NCBI GenBank assembly: GCA_038025085.1
Contig: CM076143.1
Span: 15,919,501-15,983,500, forward strand
Direction: 5' to 3'
DNA: 64,000 nucleotides
DNA from: Tetragonia tetragonoides
Taxonomy: Eukaryota > Streptophyta > Magnoliopsida > Caryophyllales > Aizoaceae
The notes beneath the pieces are model-generated. The model saw only the letters and a program-made list of their open reading frames with translations. It ran no database searches and had not been told where the DNA came from. A program made the position numbers and the translations under genes. Of this stretch, positions 40,741-54,115 are shown piece by piece; position 1 is the first letter of the stretch; each line of letters starts with the position of its first letter.

Positions 40741-42523
40741 ATCCCCCACTAATAGTAAACAAAGGCCAAGTGATTTAATTTTTGGACAAAGAAAAAGATA
40801 GAATACCTAAGTACCAATGTCCGAATGATTGAATTGATACGTAGTGAAGTGAGTGAGTGACCGGGCTAATTCAAAGGATGAAGTACTCTTGAACTCAATG
40901 AATTACATGTGGTCAAACTAGACCCCACAACACATAATATACCTTAATTTTGTGCAAATTCCACGATAGAAAAATATGAACGCAATTATATAGGTCATGC
41001 GCACACCTTGGGTCTCATGAGTGCTCTAGAAAGATAGCCCAAAATCTTTCATAAAAGGCGGCCAAACCTTTACACTCACGTAGGTGATTTCATCACATCC
41101 ATCATAACCAAGTCTACCCAACTCACATATGGGTTTGACCAATAAGCAACTGGACTAAAAACCATTAAGAGCATATGGTGCTCAACCTCTCATATATATA
41201 TCAACGGTGAATCCATCAAATCCGTCTCAGTTAGGGCCACCCAAAAATTAGGGATATGGAATCATTAAGAGCTAGAAGCTCAACCTCACAACAAGCGGTG
41301 AATCCATCAAGTCCGTCTCATAAGGACCACCATATCAAGGTTATGGATTCATTAAGAGCATGTGCTCAACCTCACAATAGCACCAAGAACGCCATAGGGA
41401 TCGGAAAAGAAGGTGCACATTGAGTAATCTCATGACTTCGTTTGACCACATTGAACCAATGAAGGTTGGGTATCCACCATGACTTTCTCAATCTAAGGGC
41501 TTTAAGCCTCATCCCCCTCGACGGGTCCATAACAAAGCTTAAACCAGTCTTTCTTTAATTTATATGGTTACTTGACGATACTTTGTCTATTGCAAATGCG
41601 TCATCTCTTGCCATTACACACTAGTTTTAACAAATCACAATTAAAAGAAATTGGCACACTAAACTTTCTCAAAATGTATGTCAACATGTCTCTCAAGTCT
41701 CAACTAATCAACTTCTTGACCTGCCAACTCAAGAATAGTTAACTCATGCACCATGATAACATGCTAGGTACAAGTCAGTTTTTGGAGACAACACCCACAA
41801 CAAGGGAAAATACACTCATTTGTACTAGTATATATTATTAACTTGTCACATATTTGCACCAATATACCCATCAAACACGACAATGAAATCTATCAAAGTG
41901 CAAACACAAATTAATAATATAGTAATTTAATAACTCTAGCATACGCAAAATAAAGAATATTTAGAACCTTTGTTGTTCTTATGTGATATGCTATCATGAG
42001 TTCCTCGCATCGAGAAATAAAAAATAATGACCTCTTTCAATATATGAATAAAATCATATATAAATAATATGGTTTTATCTAACACAAACACATAGTGCCG
42101 AAAATAGCTTATTCTTTGCACATGGCATATAAGCTATAAAATAATAATAAGTGAATTCACTCAAATTATCATCTTTTATGCTCAAGATATCTCTAGAATT
42201 ATATGTAACATTTTACGAACATAAAAGATATATATATACACATTCGAATGTCTTAGGTCCTATAAAAACCCACAAAGATTATATTACGATAAACTAATTT
42301 TAATTAGTTACCCTCACATTCTCAAAGAATCGGGTTCTTATACTGAGAACACCAACAATATTTATAAGTATAGTTATACAACTTTCCCCACATGTTCTCA
42401 ATATATGTATCAACTCATCAATTTAATTGTAATTCCTTTGAAGGGAATATAAGAACCAAAAGTGTGAATTTTGTAGCATGAAGTGAACTACAAATATCAT
42501 CCAACTATTCACACAATGTTCTC

Positions 42524-42634
<111 letters not shown>

Positions 42635-43371
42635 CAACTCATAAAGCTCGTCACGGTTTTTAGACCAAAAGAACAACATTTAATCACAATATAAGGCTCA
42701 AATTATAGTCCCAGTATGATTCTCAAATTAACAAATAATTCATTTTGTCAGCCCACAAATTAAGAGTTTGCTACGCAATATGCTTTACTTAGGCAAAACG
42801 CATATTAAATATAAATGTCCACAATCAGTAATAGGGAGGCAATTTGACTAATAAAATGGAAAACAAAATAATGGTTGTTGTAATCTCATTACATGACAAA
42901 GACCCCATCATGGATCATCGACATTGGATGACATTTAAACCTTTGTAATGATATACACGGTCTATTGCCCAACAATAACTCACTGACCTAGTAAATGTAA
43001 ATCCATTTAGTATTGGACTACTGCGCAATAATTACTCACAAAAGGGAATGTAAAAGAGTACAATACACAAAGGGATTTTTTTTTTTGCGGTTACTAATTC
43101 CAATCGACAAACTTGACCAGACTTATAACAAGCCAAGGCACAACCAACTTAAACCACAACAATAACAGATATAAGGCAAAGGAAATCCACTTTCACATGA
43201 TCATATGAATGCCACTCAAATAGCAAATAAATAAATAATTTCTGGCGAATAATCATTCCAGTAATTTACCAGTCCATAAGCCCAAACATTATGCCAACGA
43301 TTAAAAATACTCACAAGTCAACAAAAATGATCATGATCACAAGTTCAACAATCTAATACAATCTAATACAT

Positions 43372-43374
<3 letters not shown>

Positions 43375-43452
<78 letters not shown>
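43375..43452. repeat. (TA)n microsatellite, ~78 bp
   Basis: An uninterrupted TA tract, followed directly by the repeat block starting at 43455. Confidence 0.95.
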
Positions 43453-43454
<2 letters not shown>

Positions 43455-43455
<1 letters not shown>

Positions 43456-44470
43456 GTAAGAGTGCCGGTTATATGACATGTGTCGCAATCTTAGTGGCTA
43501 TTACCTTTTCTTTTCTTTTCTTTTTTCTTTTTGTTTTTTCATCATGGTTTTTATGGTGATCATAAAGTTTATGTATTAAATGTAATGATAAAAGTCTCTA
43601 TTTAATACTTGACCAATTTTTTTAAATTTAAATACTATTTTTGGTCATCATTTTTATTAATTTTAATATTTATGAGTATAAAAACACTTAATGTCACCAC
43701 TTTTATTGAGTTTTATAATTGTGGTAAAAAAAATATTTTGGCGTGGCAATATGTTTTAGGGATAAGTGCGTGTAATATGATAAGGATTACATATAGAGTC
43801 ATTATTTTTGATAAGTTATATATTGTGGGTATTACGGGGTAGGTGATATTTGACTCATATTTGACTAATATTTGCTGCGATAATCGTAGGTCATGTAACA
43901 ACAAACATGTCACTAATATATATTTGCCTAATTTTACGGGGATAAGGGCATGTGTGACAATGGTTACGTATAAAGTCATCATTTTCAAGTTGTATATAGT
44001 TTTGGGTATTACATGGTAGGTGATATTTGACTAATATTTTGCGGGGATAATCATAGGTTATGTGACAATTAACACGTGACTGATAATATTTGTGGAATAA
44101 GTGTAGGTATATAGTTTTAGGTAAGATCGCAAGTAACGTGACAAGTGTCACAATTTGATTGGACATTAATTATTTTTCTCTTTTTGTATTTTATTTTGTT
44201 CAGTAATTAGTTATCAACATCCTATAGTAATTGCTATAGTCTATTTATATTCCTTTTATTTTCTTTAGGTAGAATTACATTTATCTAAAATGGCCTTAAT
44301 GTCCAGTTTTAATGTTTTCAATAGAACAAAAACTGTTATTGGGTATAGATCAAATGATGAATATTTGGGGGAATAGATCCACATAATATAATAAGGATTA
44401 TATAGTTGTGGGTATAAGCGCTGATAACGTGCAGGTGTCACATTTTGATGATTTACATGTTATTTCCCCA
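43455..44470 (+). repeat. Diverged direct repeats with a GTGACANGTGTCACAATTTGAT phrase
   Basis: Three copies of a phrase like ACGTGACAAGTGTCACAATT occur at about 43467, 44130 and 44420. Between them, two ~200-bp units sharing GGTGATATTTGACTAATATTT and GGGGATAA (about 43840 and 44020) are arranged head to tail. This resembles an array of decayed non-autonomous transposons. No coding sequence. Confidence 0.5.
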
Positions 44471-45411
44471 TCTTTATTAACTAGGAGTTTATTTAACAAA
44501 ATATATATTTACATGATAAGTTTGAACAAATGAACAAATAAACAAGAGAATGAGGCAAACAAATCTTATTATTACTGTTAAAATTATTTCAAAAATTAGC
44601 TAAACTCACTAAGGGACTAGTCTGATCAATTTAACATTTTTTCTCATTTCATTGATATTTTAACTAAATTTATCTATCTAAATACACAAAATTGTTTTGG
44701 GCAAATCAAGACAAACATCTAAAAATTCATAACTCCTTCATTACGAAAGAAATTGAGTGGTTTTAAATTCTAACTTGGTTTGTTTTATGTTTAGTTTCTA
44801 TAATAAAAATATGAGACCAAGAAAGTTCGTTTTTAGGGTGATATTTACAAATGAGACACATTATGGCTTGTTTGGATACAACCATTTCATTTTATAATTG
44901 GATCAACTGTAGGGTTTGCATAGCAATAAGAATTTGGATTTGGCTAAAGTCCATGATGATTTCTAAGACCTAAGCTAGAGGAATTTCAAATATCAATCTA
45001 AGCCATGTGAATTTCAAGAAATAGCATACTTAATTAGTCTACTTATAATTTTCTTTATCATCCTCCATGAACGTACACCCTCTACTCTCTCGCTCTCCTT
45101 CTCCAAAAACAATTAGCTCTTTATCTCTCCTGCCCCAACTTTATCTTCACGACCCCATCCACTCACCACCTCTCATACGCACATTTTTTTTTCCAGTCTT
45201 CCATCTCTCTGTCTCCTCGACATCTTACTTTCCCTCTCCCTCATTTCTATCCCTCCTCCATTTATCTATGAGTGAGACTGTGAGAGTGTTGACAATATGG
45301 AGTTTTTGTTATTAAAATTTAGAATTTGAAATCCCGAATTTGAAATCAAGAAACTCAAATTAATTCTTTTATCTAAACATACTCTAAAGTGAATTCCGAT
45401 GTTTGTTATAT
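44471..45411. other. Gene-free AT-rich DNA
   Basis: No ORF with recognisable similarity. A CT-rich stretch at 45060-45260 resembles a plant 5' leader, but no coding exon follows it. Confidence 0.4.
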
Positions 45412-45666
<255 letters not shown>

Positions 45667-45855
45667 GACCTACATTTTCCTCATCGTAGAATAATAATCC
45701 CATATTTAACGTTGTTCAAAACTAATACTAAACACTATTGACATGTATGTTCATGGGTTAAATGAAAACGACGTTCACCTTTGCTAACCAAGTTGATGAA
45801 GTATCGTTGCGCTCTCTCTCTCCAAAAAAAATCAAAATTTAGCTGCGGATTTTAG

Positions 45856-46000
45856 CCACGAACGATTTTCTCATAAAGGGCTATTTTAGGAAGTGATACC
45901 CAAATTAGGCTAGGTTAGAAAATATTTTTCATGAGGGTGTCCACGTAGGCTCGGGATTTCACGAGCCTCGAGTTTTTTGTTCCAGTCCTGCAGATGTAAG
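45856..46000 (+). repeat. Left arm of a 5.5-kb-spaced inverted repeat
   Basis: The stretch with AAATTAGGCTAGG, AAAATATTT and GGTGTCCACGTAGG reappears inverted at 51375-51530 (AAATTAGGCTGGG, AAAATATTT, GGTGTCCACATAGG on the minus strand). Arms are ~75% alike by eye over ~100 bases. They enclose the Helitron-like block. Confidence 0.65.
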
Positions 46001-46515
46001 TCGCTATCACAGTGAGCGACTTCCGCAAAAAGGAGTCGCCAATCCGTTTGGCGACTTATACTTTCCAGCAAACCGAGAAATGAAAATCGCCATCGTTGAC
46101 GCTGCCATAAGCCCGTGAATGCAGTTCTCCGTCTCCCTCACTCACCTTCATCGTTCTTCTTTTCACCATCTCCTACTCTACTCGTCCTTCTTTTTTTTTT
46201 TGCTTTTCTCTCTTTCAATCATCGTACTTCCTGTTTTCTCTCTCTCTCCCAATCACCATGCTTCATGCTCACTTCCTCACTATCTTAATCCAATTTTTAA
46301 TCATTTTAATAAAATGGAAAAATAATTCAGAAGAGATGTTTATGTTTCTACATCTCTTCAATTGTAGATTGTGGCATGACACATTAGAGTACTGAATTCA
46401 TTGTGATTTTGGCTACGGAGGAACATGGTTTAGGCGAGAAAGAACGATGGGCTTTTGGGTTTGCACAATTGAAGGGTTCATCTTGCTTTTCAAAGACTCG
46501 CCATGGCTTGAAAGC

Positions 46516-46631
<116 letters not shown>

Positions 46632-47635
46632 ATTTCGTGTGGTCATGACACGTAAGATGCCACGCAAGTGCCTAAAATCGTGTGGGCATGATACCTAAGA
46701 TGTCACGTAAGCGCTAAGTTCGTGTGGTGATGACACGTATGTCGCCACCTAAGCCTCCATCCAAGTGTGTCAAGCATTAATTAATAATCATTATTTGACT
46801 TTATAAATACAACCTTTTATATTTATTATCATATTATTAAGATTATAAAATAAAGTAACTTTTGCTACGCAACTTTAAAAATTATAATTCTTCCTCCATT
46901 GGATCAGGTTCGGAAAATACTTCAAAATGAGATGCATATGTACTATGTCTTATAAAGTTGGGTTCTTTTCGTGGGAGGATGACATGTGAGACGCCACATG
47001 GGGGGATATATTCGTATGAAAATGACACATAGGCGCCACATCAGTAGACGTATAAAGTGAGTCCAATTCGTGTGGGCACGACACATAGGACGCCACGTAG
47101 GAGGTGTAAATTCATGTGATGATGACCCCTAAGCGCCACGTAAGCAAAGTTTGCCACAGAGCCTAACAACTCACCATCAAAGTGTCACTCATTAATGTCT
47201 TATCATTAGTTGGCTTTATTACATATTTATTAGCTTTTTTTTATATTACAAAATAAAAAAAAAAAAATTTACGTAAGTCAAAAAATTATAAGTCTTGCTT
47301 CAATGGATTGGATTTGAAAAAATCTTCAAAATGAAATATATGTCTTACAAAAGTTGGGTCATTTTCTGGCGGTGCTGACATGTAGGATGACACTTAAGAG
47401 GAAATGTTCGTGTGAAGATTACATGTAGATGCCACATGTGTACAACTTGGTTAAATAACAATAAGTGACACTTCTAACAATACTGGCCTTAACTATTTGA
47501 TGTCATATGTATTTAACTTGACCTTTAATATTTTATAGCATAAATGAAATTTATTTCAGTGGTACGTTCCTACATGATCTACTTAACTAACATGAATTGG
47601 ATTAAACTAAATTGGACTAATAATAAACAATTCAC

Positions 47636-48058
47636 ATTAATACCACCACCATTTTTAGTATTTACCACCACAAAATATAAGAAGTTGACCAAAATACCCT
47701 TGTTCTATCTCAACTCTCCCTTTCTCTCTCTCACCTCACCCCTTCTCTCTCTCCTCAGCAGCCACCCACCCACCGCCCACCACAGCCCATCCACCCCACC
47801 GCAGCCCATCACGCCAACCTCCACCGCAGCCCATCGTACTAGTCACCACCTCATCAACCCAGACGCAACGCAACCCTCTCCATTCGTGACCATCGATCTA
47901 AAAGAATTATGCATAAAGGGTTGCGCTGCGCTCGAGCGCAACGCAAGGTCTGCGCTTCGCTAAAGCGCAGCGCAAGGGCTGCATTGCGATGAAGCGCAGC
48001 GCATCGTATTTTTTTATTTTTTTTTATTAAGGTTTAATTTGTCGAATAAATGATGATG

Positions 48059-48135
<77 letters not shown>

Positions 48136-48451
48136 CAAAAAGTTTTGATAAATAAGATGTTGCGCTGCGCTTGAGCACATCGTAGTGAGCGCAGCGCAAC
48201 GCATGTTTTGTTGAAAAAAAAAAGGCCGACGATGTTAACCTTCAAATAGTCGTCTTCTCGGTACTAGGGTAGTGATTGTCCGATATTATGCATAAGGTGG
48301 TGGTGGTAGTGGTGGTGGTGGTGGTGGAGGAGGAGGAGGAGAGGGGAATGAAGGAGGAAAGAGAGTGAAAGGGATATATTAAAAAGAGGGATAAAAGGGG
48401 AAAGTGGACATAAATGGTGGTGGTAAATACTAAATGTGGTGGTGATATTAA
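47636..48451. mobile_element. Foldback element with ~40-bp terminal inverted repeats
   Basis: The left end (ACCACCACCATTTTTAGTAT, then TTACCACCAC) is inverted at the right end (GTGGTGGTAAATACTAAATG, then TGGTGGTGAT). Inside are a CT-rich/GA-rich pair, repeated GCGC palindromes (one is GCGCTCGAGCGC at 47928-47939) and an AAT microsatellite at 48051-48130. It interrupts Helitron-like unit 1. A Mutator-like origin is possible; no 9-bp duplication was confirmed. Confidence 0.65.
48051..48130. repeat. (AAT)n microsatellite
   Basis: A TGA/AAT tract near the middle of the foldback element at 47636-48451. Confidence 0.95.
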
Positions 48452-48761
48452 GTATAGCTCATAATAAATTGAGAAAATAAAAGTCTTAGTATACTGGAAG
48501 AAAGGTTTATTAATCTTTATCTTTTTTTTTTTTTCTTTTTAGAATTTTGGTGTAGGCTAAAATTATGTTTAAATCTTTTTTACATTCATTCTAATTTTGA
48601 TGGAGATCGATTTAAAGGGACATTTCATACCAAAAATATTAAAATAATCAAATGTAGAATTAGTTGTGTAGTATAAAACAAACATGAGGTATCACTTAGG
48701 AAGTTATTTTCATTTTCGAGAGATAATCACGAGTCCGTGCGGAGCACGGAGATAAAACTAG

Positions 48762-50783
48762 TATATATATAAAAGTGAGTCCATTTCGTGTGGCCACGCC
48801 ACGTGGGATGCCACTCAAGCGTCTATATTCATGTGAGGGCGACACGTGGGATGTCACGCAACACCCAAATTCGTGTGGTGATGACACGTATGCCACCACC
48901 TAAGCCACCCATCCAAGTGGGTCAATCATTAATGATCATTATTTGACTTCATAAATACAACACAATATAATTATTATAATATTATTCAAATTTTAAAATA
49001 AAATAACTTTGGTTACGCAACTTTAAAAATTATAATTCTTACTCCATTGGATCAGGTTTGAAAAATACTTCAAAATGAGATACATATGTACTATGTCCTA
49101 TAACGTTGGGTTCTTTTTGTGTGAGGATGACATGTGGGATGCCACATGGGAGGGATATGTTTGTATGAAGATTACACATAGGTCCACATCGGTATACGTA
49201 TAAGCTTGCCACATAGCCTAACAAATAACCTAAGTGTCACGCGTTTAATATATCATCGATAATTGAATTTATTATAAATTAGTATATTGTTTCAAAATAG
49301 AAAATAAAATAATTTAAGTTATGTAACTCAAAAAAAATTATAATCTTGTTTCAATGAATTGGATTTAAAACATACTTAAAAATGAGATGTACATGTTTTA
49401 TAAGTTTTCGTAGAAGTTAAGTGGATAAAACACGTAGGATAACCATATAAAGTTGAGTCAATTTCGTGTGGGCAGACCACGTAGGACGCCACCTTGGAGA
49501 CCCAATTTCGTGTGGTGATGACACCTAAGAGTCACATAAGCGGACACATAAACAAGTCGTAGAAGTGACATTAATAAATTCATCCTCATTCTTGACATTA
49601 ATATAGTAATTAAATATAATATTTATAATAATTAGCCTATTTGTTTCTAATTAGAAAATAAAATAACTTTGGTTACGCATTTATAAAAAATCTAAGTTTT
49701 ACGTCATTGGAAATGAAAAATACTTCAAAATGAGATGTATATGTCCTATATTTAAGCTTATAAAATTTGACTTTTTTTAGGGAAAGTTTTATATAGGTTA
49801 AGGATAAAATACGTAGAATAATCATACTGGTAATACATTAATTGAGTATATCACACTAAAATTGGGTCCTAATTCGAGTGGTGATATAAAGGTGAGTCAA
49901 GCTTATACATGTGCACAACTTTGCCACATAACTTAACAAATTCATGTCCAAGTTCAACTCATGTTGGCACGACAAGTGTAGGATGCCACGTAGAGGCCCA
50001 AATTCGTGTGACGATGACATCTAAGCCACCACCTAAGCAAAGGTTGCCACATAGCCTAACTACTCATTATCCAAGTGTCACTCATTAATGCGTTATCATT
50101 AGTTAGATTTATTAGATATTTATATATTAGCATATTAGTCGGATTTATTAAATATTTATATATTAGCATATTTTTATATTGCAAAAACAAAATCATTTAG
50201 TTACGTAAGTCAAAAATTTATAAATCTTAGTTCAATGGATTGACTTTAATAAAAGTTCCAAAATAAGATAAATATGTCCTATACAAGTTGGGTTATTTCC
50301 CTGCGGTGATAACATGTAGACGCCATATAAGAGGGAATGTTCGTGTGAAAATGAGATATTAGACACTACATGTGCACAACTTTGCGACATACAGCTTAAC
50401 AAATATCATCTCCAAGTCCCACATGATTATCATCATTCAACTTTATTGTAAGACTTCTTTCTATATTATTTCAAACTAAAAAAACAAATTTTTAGTTACG
50501 TAACTCTAAAAATTATAAATCTTACTTCATTAAATTGATTTTTCTTTTTTGTTTTGGAATTTTGAAGTAGGCCTCAAATTATCTTTATAAATTAATCTTT
50601 TTTACATTCATTCTATTTTAGATATAGATCGATTTAGAAGGACATTTCATACCAAAATAATTAAAATAGTCAAATATAAAATTAGCTGTGCAGTATAAAA
50701 CAGGCATGAGGTATCACCTAAAAAGTTATCTTTATTTTCGAGAGATATTAACGAGTCCGTGCGAAGCACGGAGATAAAACTAG
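48762..50783 (+). mobile_element. Helitron-like unit 2
   Basis: Starts immediately after the CTAG of unit 1 with TATATATATAAAAGTGAGTC and ends GAGTCCGTGCGAAGCACGGA, then GATAAAACTAG (stem 50757-50762 with 50766-50771; CTAG at 50780-50783). It contains about ten ACGT-rich modules of ~40 bp and five copies of a phrase like ACGTAACTCTAAAAATTATA with CATTGGATT. No long ORF. Head-to-tail placement with units 1 and 3 suggests rolling-circle products. Confidence 0.65.
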
Positions 50784-51350
50784 TATATAACTATAATTGG
50801 GTCTTTATTCGTGTGGGCGCGACACGTGGAACGCCACATAGGGGAGCCACATCGTGCGGCCATGACACGTAAGTTGCCACGTAGATAAAGCATCCACCAT
50901 GTCAACATTAATCAATTCGTTATTATTCTTGAATTTAATACAGTAATTTAATATGCAATTTATATAATTATTAGCATATTGTTTCAAATTATAAAATAAA
51001 ATAACTTTCGTAATAGAACTCTAAAAATTATAAGTTTTACGTAATTGCATTGGAAATGAAAAATTCTTCAAATTGAGATGCATATGTGGTATATTTGGTC
51101 AATAGAATCCTTATTTGTGTGATGATGACGTGTGAGACGCCACGTAAGCGAGCCACATACGTGTGCCATTGACATGTAAGTTGACACATATGCAAATCAT
51201 CTAATAAGTCACAATCGACTAGTGCATCATTATTATTGACTTTAATATACTAATGAAACATAAAATTTATAATCGTTAGCATGTCGGTTCCAACTACAAA
51301 AAAAAAGTTGTTTTATACGAGCCGGTGCGTAGCATGGGGATAAAAACTAG
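50784..51350 (+). mobile_element. Helitron-like unit 3
   Basis: Begins directly after unit 2 with TATATAACTATAATTGGGTC and ends with a degenerate hairpin (GCCGGTGCGTAGCATGGGG) followed by GATAAAAACTAG at 51350 and T. It contains ACGT-rich modules near 50807, 50850, 51112 and 51155. Shorter and more decayed than unit 2. Confidence 0.55.
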
Positions 51351-51374
51351 TTTAGCCCATAAAAGTCGTTGTCT

Positions 51375-51530
51375 GTAATAGCGACTTTAAAGCAGGTAGC
51401 GAAAAATAAAAAAGAGCGGTCCCCTCTATCCGATCCTATGTGGACACCATGGTGGGAAATATTTTTGATCCCAGCCTAATTTGAGCAATACTTATTTCAA
51501 AGATAGCCTTATATGGGGAATTGGTTCTTT
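51375..51530 (-). repeat. Right arm of the 5.5-kb-spaced inverted repeat
   Basis: Minus-strand counterpart of 45856-46000. The two arms may be ends of one large composite element or two opposite-facing copies of the same old repeat. Confidence 0.6.
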
Positions 51531-53157
51531 AGCCACGGAAATAATTTTCCTCCTTCACTTACTCTAATTTGATCCGCTTTCTCCTAAATTTCTCTAGTTC
51601 CTCCCCGTTTTCTTCAAAATAAAATTTCTAATTTTTCTAGTTTCTCTCAATCTTTTGTTGTTTATCCTAATTTTCTCTAGTTTTCGGTTAAAATTACCAG
51701 TTGGATATATACTTATTTCGAGGTTGTCACTCTTCGTTCGTTACAAATACAAAGCTAATAGTAATCAAACCCGTACGATACACGAGCTAGACATATTTTC
51801 TCTTTTTAATTTATTTTTAAATTATAAAAGATTTCTATTTTGGGTTCTTTTGATTATCCGTCGTATGCAATCTTGTTTATTACGAAGTATTTTTTCGACC
51901 TGAATCTAATGGTGTAATTATTGTTATTTTTTAAGATGTACAGAAAATATTATATTTGATTTAAATAATTTTATAAAAAGATCTATTATAAGTTTATGAC
52001 CCTCGTAATACTCTAATAGATTATCACAAATCAAACTATTTTTCTTAATTTTTTTGATTTATTTGCTTACTTGTATGTCAATTTTTTTCTTCTTCTTTTG
52101 AATAGGCAAGGAAGTCGGGCTCTTTTATCCATTACATCATTTGGGGAGGGAAATAGCCTAAGGTCCATATCACAAATACCACCCTCAACTTTTGAACCCC
52201 CAAACTCTAAGTTGGAGATATGAGAGCTTAATCAAGTGAGCTCCCTCCCCACTTTTGCTCACTTACCTGCCAATCCGATCTATATCCCCGAATTACCAAA
52301 GCGTAAATTGTATACTCGCGTATACATTGGAGTGCCACGCGCACTACGTGATTAATAACGCACGTATGCTCTTCCATTTCTCTTATGTGGTACATGAAAC
52401 TATTGTACATATAAACATTTACCAAAAACGCCAAACTTTATACGTAGACATCGATTAAATTACCTGGCCCTAATGTACCAGCACATCAGTCAAGACATCC
52501 TTTGGTATAGCCATTAGATTACTAGCCATTGCACTTCTGACTTCACAGCTCTGAACTAAAATTGTTCCCTGCCAATGGCAAACACCAACTGGCAAATCCG
52601 ATATGATACCCAAAACAGAAAATATTACGCAACAATGTTAGTGGTGGTGAATGAAGTTTGCCGGATCTCACAAAAAATGTCTCATGCGTGTGACTTGCAT
52701 AAGGTTTCATCTAAGACCTACTTTTTTCCCTTTCTTTATTTGATAATAATTCCTGGGTATTATTTATTTGATCATAATTCCTGGAAATTGGGTGATTTTC
52801 AACCCAAAAACAGCAAATAATTCTCAACTTGGAGCAACAAAGAAGGAGCTAGAAGTTATTTGTCAGAGAAATTCTCCAATCAAAATTGGCAGGTGAGCTA
52901 GCAAACACCCTCTGTTGGTAATCAATCAATAGTTTATGTTTGAATTCTTAGCAGTATTGACTACATATTAAAAATTGTTTCCCTGAATTTCAAGAACCCA
53001 TTATGTATTTGTGAATGTGAATTGAAATCTTTGAGGCCATGTACTTTCAATCATCAAATTATTAGAATATATGAATGGTTTCATGAGTTCCAATGTAATT
53101 GTTTAGTTTGATTTTTATGTGGGTTTTGCTGGGTTGGCATTTTGCTGGAATTTCAGA
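51531..53157. other. Gene-free intergenic DNA
   Basis: No ORF with recognisable similarity. The part around 52560-52920 has more balanced base composition and could include a noncoding exon of an unrecognised gene. I cannot support more. Confidence 0.35.
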
Positions 53158-54115
53158 CTTCACAAAGCAGATATTGTTATTGAAAGAGTAAGGTAGGATC
53201 CATTAAATTAACATAGAAAGTTAGAAACCCTTGCACTCAGATTTATGTGATGATAATTGATGATGGGTGTTAGTTTAGGGGATTAATCATGGTTATGTGC
53301 CTTATTATGGGTTTTTTTTTTTTGCTTCATTCTCTTAGTAGATGTGCTGTTTTTAGATTAGAATTAAGCGAGCTTGGGGCAATTATACAACCAATTATGT
53401 TGCAAGATCATAAAATCAACTAAGCGGATAGTGTTATTGAAGGAGTGAGGTAGGAACCAATAAATTAACATAGAAACCCATGCACGCAGATATATGCAAT
53501 GATAATTGATGATGGGTGTTAATGTAGGAGAGTAATCATGGTTATGGGTTTGATCTTTCTTCTCTTGGTGGATGTGGCTGTTCTTAGATTAGAATTAAGT
53601 GGGCTTGAGGCAATTATTCAAACAATTATGTGGCAAGATCATAAAATCCACTAAGCGGATAATGTTATTGAAGGAGTGAGGTAGGAATTAGGATAATAAA
53701 TTAACATAGAAACCCATGCATGCAGATTTATGCAATCATAACTGATGATGGGTGTTAATGTAGGAGAGTAATCATGGTTATGGGTTTGATCTTGCTTGGC
53801 TGTTTTTAGATTAGAATTAAGTGTGCTTGAAGCAATTATTAAAACAATTATGTTTTGCAAGTTCCTATAATCCACTAAGCAGATATTGTTATTGAAAGAG
53901 TGAGGTAGGAGCCTATCTATAAATTAACATAGGAAACCTGTGCACACAGATTTACAAAATTATTGATGATGGGTGTTAATGTAGTAGAGTAATCATGGTT
54001 ATGGGTTTTATCTTACTTCTCTTAGTACATGTGGTTGTTCTTAGATTGCAATTAAGTGGGTTTGAAGCAATTATTCAAGCAATTATGTTGCAAGTTCATA
54101 AAATCCATTAAGACT
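53158..54115 (+). repeat. Tandem array, four units of ~230 bp
   Basis: The phrase TTATTGAARGAGTRAGGTAG occurs at about 53175, 53428, 53660 and 53887. Each time GATGATGGGTGTTA follows ~80 bases later, then TAATCATGGTTATG, TTAGATTAGAATTAAG and CAATTATKTTGCAAG. Spacing is 253, 232 and 227 bases, and a fifth partial unit ends near 54115. Units differ by small indels, so the array is not recent. Confidence 0.85.

Noticed and set aside
48014..48245. Poly-Tyr and poly-Leu frames near 48.1 kb
   Set aside because: Translations of the AAT microsatellite inside the foldback element.
52575..52820. An 81-codon frame starting MANTNWQIR
   Set aside because: No recognised family, ordinary length for chance in AT-rich DNA, and no splice partners were found.
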